53,861 bases of DNA, taken from NCBI GenBank assembly GCA_000961635.1, contig LADQ01000060.1, positions 1 through 53,861 of the forward strand, read 5' to 3'. The notes under the pieces are model-generated. The model saw only the letters and a list, made by a program, of their open reading frames with translations. It made no database searches and had not been told where the DNA came from. This document shows positions 26,883-34,935 of this stretch, piece by piece (the first letter of the stretch is position 1; every line of letters begins with the position of its first letter). Origin of the DNA: Hoeflea sp. BRH_c9. GTDB lineage: Bacteria; Pseudomonadota; Alphaproteobacteria; Rhizobiales; Rhizobiaceae. The position numbers and the translations under genes were made by a program.

Positions 26883-27789
26883 ACTGGCGCACCTGGTTCA
26901 CCAGTTCCACCAGCGCCGCGCCATAGGACGACTGCCCTTGCCGCTCGGCAAGCGCCGACAGCTGTTCGAGATCGATCAATCCATGCCGGAACGCCAGTTC
27001 TTCGGGGGACGACACCAGCAATCCCTGACGGTCCTGCAGGGTCTTTACGAATTCACCGGCCTGATGAAGGCTTTCATGCGTGCCGGCATCGAGCCAGGCA
27101 AAGCCGCGGTAAAGCGTTTCCACGCTCAAATTGTCTGTTTCAAGATATCTTTGGAGTATCGACACGATCTCGATCTCGCCGCGCTTGGAGGGAACCACCT
27201 CGTCGGCATAGTCGCAAGCCCGGCCATCGAGAAAATAGAGACCCGTGATGGCCCAGCGCGAGCGCGGTTTCTCGGGCTTTTCCTCGATCGACAACGGACG
27301 GTGGTCTGGGTCGAGCTCGACGACGCCAAAGCGCGATGGATCGCGAACAAGACTGGTGAAGATCGTGGCGCCCGGGTTTCCCGCCGCATGATCGAGCAGG
27401 TTCTTGAGCCCATGGCCGAAAAAAATGTTGTCGCCCAGGATCAGGACACTCGGCGCGCCATTGAGGAAAGCGCGCCCGATGCGGTAGGCGTCGGCCAAAC
27501 CGCGCGGCTGGTCCTGCACCGCATAGGAAAAACTCATGCCCCACTGCGAGCCATCGCCCAGCAACCGGATGAAGGCATTGCGGTCTTCCGGGGTCGTGAT
27601 GAACAGCACCTCGCGGACGCCGGACATGATCAGGGTCGCAATCGGATAGTAGATGAGCGGCTTGTCGAAGACCGGGAGCAACTGCTTGGACACGCCGAGC
27701 GTGAGTGGAAAAAGACGGCTCCCCGAGCCTCCCGCAAGGACAATGCCCTTGCGGGGTTGCTTGTTGCGGCCATCTTTTGACATGCTCAT
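26875..27789 (-). CDS. rfbA: Glucose-1-phosphate thymidylyltransferase
   Basis: RfbA (RffH) makes dTDP-glucose and pyrophosphate from glucose-1-phosphate and dTTP. The 304-residue product has the nucleotidyltransferase signature GIVLAGGSGSRLFPLT (about residues 15-30), DKPLIYYPIATLIMSG, LGDNIFFGHGL and SIEEKPEKPRSRWAITGLYF, all diagnostic for RfbA/RmlA. Two in-frame ATGs (27789 and 27783) are possible starts; 27789 is used. It is first in the leftward block rfbA-rffA-rfbB-wbqC and faces a 626-base gap shared with the divergent GT2 gene. Confidence 0.95.
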   Translation of the reverse strand: MSMSKDGRNKQPRKGIVLAGGSGSRLFPLTLGVSKQLLPVFDKPLIYYPIATLIMSGVREVLFITTPEDRNAFIRLLGDGSQWGMSFSYAVQDQPRGLADAYRIGRAFLNGAPSVLILGDNIFFGHGLKNLLDHAAGNPGATIFTSLVRDPSRFGVVELDPDHRPLSIEEKPEKPRSRWAITGLYFLDGRACDYADEVVPSKRGEIEIVSILQRYLETDNLSVETLYRGFAWLDAGTHESLHQAGEFVKTLQDRQGLLVSSPEELAFRHGLIDLEQLSALAERQGQSSYGAALVELVNQVRQYG

Positions 27790-28415
27790 CTTAAACTACC
27801 CAATTCCAACCCAGAACCATTCAATGCCAGACCGTAAGGCGCATGCAGTCAAGCTCGCTGCGTGCCGATGCCGCTTCCACACCATTGCACATGACGGTGC
27901 GTGGAAGATCGCGTTAAAGCTTGTATAGGCAAACGGGACCGGCAGACAACTTCGATATTCCAGGATTAGGAAGAACGGATCTGGAGACTCGCGTGACGGC
28001 AAGCAGATCCCGGCAAGGCAGGCAAGCTGGAGACTTTTGAATTGGCCGAGGCTTGATAACAATCACCTATCCGCCTACAAAATTCGCCATTAAGATGGTC
28101 GCCGATCGGATCGATCTGCGAGGGCGCCGATACAAGTTTTCCCAACCCTGCTTATTGCACTTTAACGGTGAGCAGATGCGGCTCCTTTTTGAAGTTTCTT
28201 GGCCGACGGGTGGAAACGGGTTACACACGTGGCTTATGGCGAACATGAACTGGAAGCGAGCTGTTCCCCGCTGCCCGTGGCATGGTCGGCAAACTTCCAT
28301 GCTATGGGACTTCACATCGAATCAGGCTCCTAGATCCAATCGTGCACCAAACTCCGATACTTGGTAAAATATGCAATAGCGGGCCAGAGGCCGCCGAAAA
28401 GTCGAGGTTCGTGGA
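27790..28415. other. Long divergent intergenic region between rfbA and the GT2 gene
   Basis: Over 600 bases with no gene I can support. Open frames on both strands are short and give no recognisable protein. It must contain the promoters of the leftward rfbA block and the rightward GT2 block. On the minus strand a CTTGAC element occurs about 80 bases before rfbA without a convincing -10 box. The composition is more AT-rich than the rfbA genes. No repeat, IS remnant or terminator was recognised; a fully decayed gene is possible. Confidence 0.4.
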
Positions 28416-29375
28416 TTGAAAAAACTATCGGTGGTGGCCACACTTTATAATTCTTCCGCCTATGTCGACGAATTTTGCCAGCGCGCGTCCAATGCAGCCC
28501 GCCAGTTGGCAGACGATGACTTCGAGATCATTCTGGTCAATGACGGGTCGCCAGACGACAGTCTGCCACGGGCGGTCCAGCTGGCCGAGACCGATCCTCA
28601 TATTGTAGTTGTTGATCTCTCCAGGAACTTTGGCCACCATAAAGCAATGATGACCGGCTTGATGCACGCGACTGGCGATCACGTGTTCCTCATCGACAGT
28701 GACCTGGAGGAAGATCCGGAATGGATGATACCATTCTCGTTGAAGATGCTCGAAGAGCACAGTGATGTTGTGTACGGGATCCAGGGGCCACGAAAAGGCG
28801 GGTGGTTCGAGCGCATTTCTGGCGCTGCCTTCTATAAGCTTTTCCGATTTTTGAGCAAAGTCGACGTGCCAGCCAATCTTACAGTCGCCCGACTTATGAC
28901 ACGAAGATACGTGGGCTCCCTGACGAGACACCAGGAGACAGAGGTCTTTTTGGCGGGCCTTTGGGCAATAACCGGTTATCGGCAAACACCGTTCACGGTG
29001 GCCAAGCGCAGCTCAAGCCCCTCCACATACACCTTCCGCAAAAAGATTTCACAGCTCATCAATTCGATAACGTCGTTCAGCAATGCGCCTCTCAAAGGTA
29101 TATTTTATAGTGGTTGCGCCATCTTGGGGGCATCAGGACTGTTCAGCGCATATCTCGTCTTCAACTGGGTTTTCTTTGCGAAACCGCCCAGTGGCTATAC
29201 CTCGCTGATGGTCTCGATCTGGATCCTGGGCGGATTGATCGTGGCCTACCTGGGCATCATTGGAATGTATCTGTCAAAAATATATTCTGAAACCAAACGT
29301 CGGCCATATTCGATTGTGCGGGGCGTTTTCAGTAACGGGTCCTGGCGCGATTCCGGAGGAAACTTGGACCCATGA
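28416..29375 (+). CDS. Glycosyltransferase family 2, polyprenyl-phosphate type (GtrB/ArnC/DPM1-like)
   Basis: A 319-residue protein starting at TTG 28416 (MKKLSVVATLYNSSAYVDEF), with GAGG about 10 bases upstream. The GT-A domain has ILVNDGSPDDS and the metal-binding LIDSDLEEDPEWM. The C-terminus has two membrane helices (about residues 230-255 and 265-290) as in GtrB, ArnC and dolichol-phosphate mannose synthase relatives, which load one sugar on undecaprenyl phosphate at the cytoplasmic face. Its stop overlaps the next start (ATGA at 29372-29375). With the ArnE-like transporter at 31088-31468 and the GT-C-like protein at 22082-23887 it could form a route for adding side-chain sugars in the periplasm. 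The sugar is unknown. Confidence 0.87.
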   Translation: MKKLSVVATLYNSSAYVDEFCQRASNAARQLADDDFEIILVNDGSPDDSLPRAVQLAETDPHIVVVDLSRNFGHHKAMMTGLMHATGDHVFLIDSDLEEDPEWMIPFSLKMLEEHSDVVYGIQGPRKGGWFERISGAAFYKLFRFLSKVDVPANLTVARLMTRRYVGSLTRHQETEVFLAGLWAITGYRQTPFTVAKRSSSPSTYTFRKKISQLINSITSFSNAPLKGIFYSGCAILGASGLFSAYLVFNWVFFAKPPSGYTSLMVSIWILGGLIVAYLGIIGMYLSKIYSETKRRPYSIVRGVFSNGSWRDSGGNLDP

Positions 29376-30037
29376 AAAAAGTCATCGTTTTTGGAGCGTC
29401 CGACGCGGCCCAACTGGCGCACTACTATTTCACCAATGATACCGACCACCAGGTTGTCGCATTCACCGTAGATGCCGAATTCATGCCCGAGGATCGCATT
29501 TTCTGCGGATTGCCGGTGGTTCCATTCGAGACTGTATCTGAGGAATTTCCTCCTGGATCCCACCTTATGTTCGTAGCGCTGGGGTACTCCAGATTAAACC
29601 AGATGCGGAAGGAAAAATATTTCGACGCCAAGCAATTGGGTTATTCATGTGCCAGCTACATAAGTTCCAAGGCTGCGATCCTGAATGATGGTGACATCGG
29701 CGAAAATTGTTTCATCCTGGAAAACAACACGATTCAGCCCTTCGTCTCGATCGGCAACAATGTGACGCTGTGGAGCGGAAATCACATCGGACACCACAGC
29801 CGAATTGATGATCATTGTTTCCTGGCATCCCATATCGTCGTATCGGGAAGGGTGACGATCGGAGAGGCTTGCTTTATTGGCGTCAATTCCACGCTCCGCG
29901 ATCATGTAACGGTCGGAGCGAATTGCATCCTCGGAGCGGGTGTCCTGCTGCTTTCGGATGCGGCCCCGTCCGGGGTCTATGTGGGGACGGAAACCGAGCG
30001 TTCGCGTGTCCCGAGCCATAGGATGCGCTCTATCTAG
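29372..30037 (+). CDS. PglD/NeuD-like sugar acetyltransferase (left-handed beta-helix)
   Basis: A 221-residue protein with an N-terminal Rossmann-like nucleotide-sugar-binding domain (KVIVFGASDAAQLAHYYF, residues 3-20) and a C-terminal hexapeptide-repeat beta-helix (about residues 95-205: IGENCFILENNTIQPFVSIGNN, given in part, then VTLWSGNHIGHHSRI). The His-containing turn GHHSRIDDHCFLAS matches the catalytic-histidine region of PglD-type enzymes, which use acetyl-CoA to acetylate 4-amino sugars linked to nucleotides. Because RffA nearby should make dTDP-Fuc4N and no WecD homologue is seen, it is a good candidate for that N-acetylation; O-acetylation is the alternative. It is translationally coupled to the GT2 gene upstream. 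Confidence 0.82.
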   Translation: MKKVIVFGASDAAQLAHYYFTNDTDHQVVAFTVDAEFMPEDRIFCGLPVVPFETVSEEFPPGSHLMFVALGYSRLNQMRKEKYFDAKQLGYSCASYISSKAAILNDGDIGENCFILENNTIQPFVSIGNNVTLWSGNHIGHHSRIDDHCFLASHIVVSGRVTIGEACFIGVNSTLRDHVTVGANCILGAGVLLLSDAAPSGVYVGTETERSRVPSHRMRSI

Positions 30038-30087
30038 TCGCGGCATTCACTTGCCATCAAACCATGGATCGATCGAAGGGATACCCC

Positions 30088-31011
30088 ATGAAATGGCGGA
30101 AGCTTGGTTGGGTGTTTTGCGCCGACAAGGAGAGCGATTGGCTATATTCGCATGCGATGATTCCCATTGCCCGGCAGATGGATGGCGATTTGTTTCGCAT
30201 CTATTTTTCCTCGCGGGATAAATGGAACCGCGGTCATGGCGGCTATGTGGAAATAGATATGAAGTCGCCCACCAAGGTGCTGCGGGTGAATGAGACGCCG
30301 GTCCTGGCCCCAGGGGAGCTTGGTTGTTTTGACGACAGCGGTGCTTTGCCGAATTCCATTGTGACGGTCGGCGATCGGACATTGCTGTACTATACCGGCA
30401 TCAATCTCGGTGTGACCGTCAAGATCAGGAATTCGATTGGTCTGGCCGAGTGGAACGACTCAACACAGCTGTTTGAGCGGCGTTTCCTCGGCCCTGTCAT
30501 CGACCGCACACGGAATTTTCCGCACTTCGTCGCGACCCCCGAGGTGATGTACGAGAACGGCCGCTTCCGGGCCTGGTTTACCTCGTGCATCGGATGGAAG
30601 AAGGAGGCTGACGAACCCAAGCATTTCTATCATCTGGAATATGCCGAATCCGCGGACGGCGTCGAATGGGAACGCAACGGAACGGTTGCCATCGGCCTCC
30701 AGGACCAGTTCGAATATGCCATTGGAGTGCCGCGGGTCTTGCGGGATAGCGAGGGCTACAAGATGTGGTTTTGTTCGCGCGCCACCCGGGACATCAGCAC
30801 CTACCGCATTCGCTATGCGACTTCGCCTGATGGAATTGGATGGGATCGGCATGACAGCGAAGTGGGCATCGATGTCTCTGACTCGGGCTGGGATTCCGAG
30901 ATGATCTGCTATCCGTTCGTCTTTGATCATGCGGGCGAGCGATACATGCTTTACAATGGGAATGGGTATGGAAAAACCGGCTTCGGCATAGCAATGCTCA
31001 TTGATGAATAG
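30088..31011 (+). CDS. Five-bladed beta-propeller, GH43/GH32-like protein
   Basis: A 307-residue protein from ATG 30088 (MKWRKLGWVFC) with GAAGG upstream; ATG 30064 is an alternative start. Repeating blade patterns are visible: FRIYFSSRDKWNRGHGGYVEID, YYTGI, RAWFTSC, YAESADGVEWERNG, YKMWFCSRA, YATSPDGIGWDRHDSEVG and YMLYNGNGYGKTGFGIA. These S-x-DG-x-W and YMLYNGNG motifs are typical of GH43/GH68/GH130-like propellers. There is no signal peptide, so a secreted hydrolase is unlikely. Similar proteins occur in O-antigen clusters with unknown function. It lies 50 bases after the acetyltransferase on the same strand, probably in one transcript. It could be a glycosyltransferase-like or phosphorylase-like enzyme; none can be proved here. 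Confidence 0.75.
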   Translation: MKWRKLGWVFCADKESDWLYSHAMIPIARQMDGDLFRIYFSSRDKWNRGHGGYVEIDMKSPTKVLRVNETPVLAPGELGCFDDSGALPNSIVTVGDRTLLYYTGINLGVTVKIRNSIGLAEWNDSTQLFERRFLGPVIDRTRNFPHFVATPEVMYENGRFRAWFTSCIGWKKEADEPKHFYHLEYAESADGVEWERNGTVAIGLQDQFEYAIGVPRVLRDSEGYKMWFCSRATRDISTYRIRYATSPDGIGWDRHDSEVGIDVSDSGWDSEMICYPFVFDHAGERYMLYNGNGYGKTGFGIAMLIDE

Positions 31012-31087
31012 GTATTGAGCCGCACGCTTCTGTTTCGGAGCAAAGCGATTGCTCCCGGTTTGTGTCAACAGTCGATATCCGTGTCCG

Positions 31088-31468
31088 CTACACACCAATT
31101 GAGAGTGTCAGGATTCCGCCGACAATCAGCATATTTCCAAGCAATGCTATCCACGTGAATTGCTCCCCCAAAACCAGAATGGATCCGATAAAGATAAGCG
31201 GGTAGGACAAAGCGGTGACGGGAAATGCCACCGACAGTGGCAGCCTGGATATTCCCGCATACCAACTCAGCGCAGCAGCTATCATGCTGACCAAGGCTGC
31301 CCAGAGGCGCCAATCTTTCAGGAGAATGAGCAAATATCCCGGCCAATGAATCGGAACGAGGGGGACTTCTCCATGAATGTTCAGGCGGCTTTTCACGATC
31401 AGCTGGGTGACGGTCAGAAGGCTGACTGACAACAGGATCAATGATATATCCGCAATTCTGGAGCTCAT
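31088..31468 (-). CDS. Small EamA/SMR-type membrane protein, ArnE-like
   Basis: A 126-residue protein with four hydrophobic helices. It matches the small multidrug resistance/EamA half-size fold, including an early helix with LTVTQLIVKSRL, PLSVAFPVTALSYPLIFIGSILVLGEQFTW and a final helix GNMLIVGGILTLSIGV. The P-x-x-x-A-x-P-x-x-x-L segment resembles ArnE/ArnF, which flip undecaprenyl-phosphate-aminoarabinose as a heterodimer. Only one such subunit is present, so it may work as a homodimer. It is convergent with the beta-propeller gene (76-base gap) and stands alone on the minus strand. The flippase role with the nearby GT2 is inference; a generic SMR transporter is possible. Confidence 0.75.
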   Translation of the reverse strand: MSSRIADISLILLSVSLLTVTQLIVKSRLNIHGEVPLVPIHWPGYLLILLKDWRLWAALVSMIAAALSWYAGISRLPLSVAFPVTALSYPLIFIGSILVLGEQFTWIALLGNMLIVGGILTLSIGV

Positions 31469-31576
31469 TTCACGACTTTCAGAAACCGGCTGCCACCAAT
31501 ATAAGGTGGCCCTCCGCGCACACGGAAATAGGTAGAGCTGCTGGAATAGAGCAACACCACATCAGGGGCAACCGCA

Positions 31577-32192
31577 ATGATGATCGGCCCTCGCCACCTC
31601 CTCAGCCGCTCGGCCATCTGCAAGGGATTTGCGAAGCTGGTAGCGAAGTAAGATACAAGGGGTCGGGTCGCACGCGAATATCTGAAAATAAAATCGAAGG
31701 ACCGGGTGTTGGATATCGGGTGCGGTCCCGGGACAATTATCGAGCACCTCCCCGAGGATATTGACTATCACGGCTACGATATGGAGCCGCGCTATATCGA
31801 AGATGCAAAAGCCCGCTACGGGTCGCGTGGGAAATTCGCGGTCAAGATGGTCTCCAAAGAATCCGATGACACCAATGGTTTTTTGATGTGGCGATAGCGA
31901 CTGGCGTGCTTCATCATTGGCGGATACCGAGCGCGACACCTTGTTTGCCGGGGCGGCGAAGGTGCTGAAGCCGGGAGGGCGGTTGGTCACTTTGGACGGT
32001 GTGTATCAGGCTGGGCAGAATCCAATTGCCCGATTGCTGCTCAAGATGGACCGGGGCCGTTATGTCCGGCAGCGGTCGGCCTATATCGACCTCGCACGCA
32101 AGCACTTCAAGTCGGTTGAGACGACAATCCTGAACGACCTGATTGCTGTTTCCTACACCCACATCATCATGGAGATGAAGGATCAGCGATAG
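31577..32192 (+). pseudogene. Broken SAM-dependent methyltransferase
   Basis: The frame from ATG 31577 reads MMIGPRHLLSRSAICKGFAKLVAK, hits TAA at 31649-31651, then continues in frame as ARREYLKIKSKDRV-like sequence, LDIGCGPGTIIEHLPEDIDYHGYDMEPRYIEDAKARYGS (motif I and following, written in parts). Near the T-run at about 31890 the frame shifts; the next residues FDVAIATGVLHHW are in another frame. A second shift near 31918 leads to ADTERDTLFAGAAKVLKPGGRL and a normal C-terminus ending IIMEMKDQR. One stop and two frameshifts make this a pseudogene of a roughly 205-residue methyltransferase. The T-run could reflect a sequencing error, but three lesions argue for real decay. Confidence 0.78.
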
Positions 32193-32201
32193 GCCAGGGA
32201 C

Positions 32202-33041
32202 CTAGGCGGCCTTCCGGAAAACGCCCAAAAGGGACGTTCCCCATGGGAATGCCAGTTTGTGGCCGATTGGCGTCTCCGCCGAAAAGGCTGCGCCCAGCAG
32301 GAAATTGACGATCGGATGCGGAACCCGGCTCATTTTGTTTTGAATCGCGAGCTTTTCGTCCTCGCTCAGGTTGGATGGAGCGCTTTTCAAACGGGACAAC
32401 CAATAGAGCGGGCTCAGGAAAAACATGAAATAACGTGCATCGACAAGTTCCAACCCGGTCGCTGATGCCAGTTTCGAAAAGTCCGATTTGGAGTAGCGGC
32501 GTTGGTGCTCCGACAACTCATCGCTGAAGCTCCAGAACGCTTGCAATGCCGGTACAGTCACGAACAAGCGTCCGCCTGGCTTGAGTGCATGCGCGACCTG
32601 CTTCAGCGCCCCGAGATCATCGGGGATATGCTCGATGACATCGAGAAGAAATACGGTGTCCCAGCGCGCGTTCCATTCAAGGTTCAGCAGATCTATGTGA
32701 TACCGATCCGTAGCATCCGCTATCACATCCTCGGCTGCCTGCAAGGCCAGCAGCGAAGAGTCGGCAAGTGAAAGCTCGGCAAAAAGGGAGGGGTCTTTGT
32801 CTAACAGGTAGCGAACCCATCCGCCACATCCTCCGCCCATGTCCACTGCGGTTAGCCCGGGGTTCCTGTCAATATGTTGTTGCACGGATCGGAGAAGAAA
32901 CCGGTGCCTCCCAATATACCAAAAATGATCGGCTTGCATTCGTTTCAGGATTTCAAATCCCGATTCCGCATACTCATCGTCCCGGTGCACGATCGGGGCA
33001 GCCGGTTTGAATATTCCCGTTTCATCTTTCGAGTAGCTCAT
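32202..33041 (-). CDS. Class I SAM-dependent methyltransferase
   Basis: A 279-residue protein with SAM-binding motif I TAVDMGGGCGGWVRYLL (about residues 63-80), FLLDVIEHIPDDLGAL as motif IV, and LKPGGRLFVTVPALQAFWSFSDE as motif VI followed by the HQRRYS segment common in small-molecule and glycan-linked Methyltransf_11 enzymes. A hydrophobic stretch near residues 210-225 (FMFFLSPLYWLSRL) and a basic C-terminus may allow membrane contact. It faces the broken methyltransferase gene tail to tail, 9 bases away. Likely acts on a lipid-linked glycan intermediate or polyprenyl carrier; the substrate is not visible. Confidence 0.82.
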   Translation of the reverse strand: MSYSKDETGIFKPAAPIVHRDDEYAESGFEILKRMQADHFWYIGRHRFLLRSVQQHIDRNPGLTAVDMGGGCGGWVRYLLDKDPSLFAELSLADSSLLALQAAEDVIADATDRYHIDLLNLEWNARWDTVFLLDVIEHIPDDLGALKQVAHALKPGGRLFVTVPALQAFWSFSDELSEHQRRYSKSDFSKLASATGLELVDARYFMFFLSPLYWLSRLKSAPSNLSEDEKLAIQNKMSRVPHPIVNFLLGAAFSAETPIGHKLAFPWGTSLLGVFRKAA

Positions 33042-33516
33042 CGGATTGTCGAATATTCGCCATGGTGTTGGAGTGGTCGCTCTGTCGGCACCAGATGCCA
33101 GTCCTGGGCAGTCTTGCGCCGTGTTTTCTTTAGGCCACGCATTCAGCTTGCCGGCAATGGATTGCAGGTCGGAAACTGAAATGCCAACGGTATCATTTGG
33201 CTAATCGAGACCCTTTCCGGAATACTCGGCTGTCATTCGGGTCTGTTGGCTGCCATGAGATAGCTCATGGAATTGGTCAAGCAAGACAATGAATTCGACG
33301 ACACGGTGGAAAAGCAATTCGTTACCTGATGCTCGAAACCCGCTCGCAGATAAATTTCACTTATCTTTACCGAATCCGCTATGAAGTGCAACCGACAGCG
33401 GTCCGAAATATCCGCGCGTGGAAGCTGGCCCCCATCAAGCACTTTCGCCCTTGATGCCGGGCGGCCAGTCGTGGAAAAGACGAAGTCCACAGCCGGAAAG
33501 GCGCACAGGAGATCCC
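33042..33516. other. Divergent intergenic region upstream of the epimerase/sugar-transferase fusion
   Basis: About 475 bases without a supported gene, between divergently transcribed genes, so promoters for both should lie here. The only structured element noticed is the perfect inverted repeat at 33253-33270, annotated separately. Short open frames give no recognisable protein. Confidence 0.4.
33253..33270. repeat. Perfect 7-bp inverted repeat CCATGAG-atag-CTCATGG
   Basis: Arms 33253-33259 and 33264-33270 are exact inverted complements with a 4-base spacer. There is no T-run after either side, so it is not an intrinsic terminator. Its place in a divergent promoter region makes a regulator-binding site or a leader hairpin possible; no known site was matched. 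Confidence 0.5.
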
Positions 33517-34716
33517 ATGAAAATTGTCATTACGGGCGCATCCGGCTTTGTCGGTCGAAGCTTGGTTCGGTTTCTGGCCGAACAGGGGCACCGGCTGCTG
33601 CTTGTGGGGCGCAACCCGGAACAGCTGTCCAATGAGTTCGCCGCCCATGAGAGCTGCGGATATGATGACCTCGAGCTCCGTGCGCAGGGATGGGATCGCC
33701 TGGTCCACCTGGCTGTCGTCAACAACAATTCCGCGGCCGGCGCCGAGGAATTCCACAAGGTCAACGTCGACTTGACGATGGATGTCGCGCTCAAGGCGCA
33801 ACGCGCGGGAATTTTGCGCTTTGTCAATGTCTCGTCGATTCACGCGCTCGATGAGGACAATGCGAGCGCCTATGCCGAAAGCAAGCGCGCGGCCGTGCGA
33901 ATGCTGGCCTCCCTGACGGGAATTGATGTCGTCACCGTCTATCTTCCCTTGGTCTACGGTGAGCGCTGGGCGGGGCGGTTGGCGCCGCTGAACAAGCTGC
34001 CCCGGCCTGTCGCGCGTTTCCTGTTCGGTCTGTTCGCGGCCCTCAAGCCCACGGTAAATGTGCGCCGTCTTGGCGAATTCGTGCTGACCGAAACGCCTTC
34101 GGACCCTGACGGCCTTGTCATTTTGTCGGACGGGCAGCGGACGAATCCCTGGTATGTGATCACAATGCGCGTGGTCGACCTGACTTTTGCCTTGGGCGTG
34201 GTGGTGTTGCTGGGCTGGGCGCTTTTGGCCATCTGGGCGCTTGTCCGCCTGCGCTCTCCCGGGCCTGGAATCTTCGCCCAAACGCGCGTCGGCAAACACG
34301 CCAAACACTTCGTTTGCTACAAGTTCCGGACGATGAAGGTTGGAACCCCGCAATCCGGGACGCATGAGGCTTCGGCGAGCGCGATCACGCCTTTTGGCCA
34401 GTTTCTGCGCTCGACCAAGCTTGATGAGCTGCCACAGGTCTGGAACCTCCTGCGCAACGAAATGACCCTCATTGGCCCGCGCCCGTGCCTGCCGGTCCAG
34501 ACCGAATTGATAGAGGCGCGCAGATCGCGCGGTGTCTTCGCTGTAAAGCCCGGAATCAGCGGCCTTGCACAGATAAACGGCATTGACATGAGTGATCCGC
34601 AAAAGCTTTCCAAATGGGACTCGCGGTACATCGCGCTGCAATGCCTGACGCTGGATCTGAAAATTGCCCTTGCCACGATCAGGGGCGGCGGGCAGGGCGA
34701 CAAGATTTCGCGGTGA
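33517..34716 (+). CDS. Fusion of NAD-dependent sugar epimerase/reductase and initiating sugar-phosphate transferase
   Basis: A 399-residue two-domain protein from ATG 33517, preceded by GGAG at 6 bases. Residues 1-210 form a short-chain dehydrogenase with TGASGFVG (6-13), NVSSIH and YAESK (119-123). Residues 215-399 form a bacterial sugar transferase (WcaJ/PglC-like): one membrane helix (about 220-243), KFRTMK (269-274), STKLDELPQVWNLL with the Asp-Glu dyad (303-304), IGPRP (319-323) and KPGISGLAQINGID. The second half moves a sugar-1-phosphate from UDP to undecaprenyl phosphate, starting the repeat unit. The first half probably reduces a UDP-4-keto sugar, giving UDP-QuiNAc with the dehydratase at 42733-44637. 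Hybrid enzymes of this kind exist; the exact sugar is inferred. Confidence 0.87.
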   Translation: MKIVITGASGFVGRSLVRFLAEQGHRLLLVGRNPEQLSNEFAAHESCGYDDLELRAQGWDRLVHLAVVNNNSAAGAEEFHKVNVDLTMDVALKAQRAGILRFVNVSSIHALDEDNASAYAESKRAAVRMLASLTGIDVVTVYLPLVYGERWAGRLAPLNKLPRPVARFLFGLFAALKPTVNVRRLGEFVLTETPSDPDGLVILSDGQRTNPWYVITMRVVDLTFALGVVVLLGWALLAIWALVRLRSPGPGIFAQTRVGKHAKHFVCYKFRTMKVGTPQSGTHEASASAITPFGQFLRSTKLDELPQVWNLLRNEMTLIGPRPCLPVQTELIEARRSRGVFAVKPGISGLAQINGIDMSDPQKLSKWDSRYIALQCLTLDLKIALATIRGGGQGDKISR

Positions 34717-34935
34717 GGCGTGCGCTCGCAGCTCAAGCAAAGCAAATTCATCCCGGCGGATGCGCCGCGCCTTTGGCCACATGATCGCGCCGCCGGGTAG
34801 TCCCGCCCCATGGACGCGGGCTCGCCGATCGAGGCAGTTCATGCCGTCGTGAAAATCCTCGGCCCGTGAACCTCCCGAAACGTCCCCACTGTCTGAAGTC
34901 GGGTTACCATTGTGGTTTTCGGAAAGGAAAACCCC

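Noticed and set aside
28053-28367. A 104-codon plus-strand open frame in the long gap before the GT2 gene.
   Set aside because: No recognisable domain, no ribosome-binding site and no coding-like composition; treated as non-coding.
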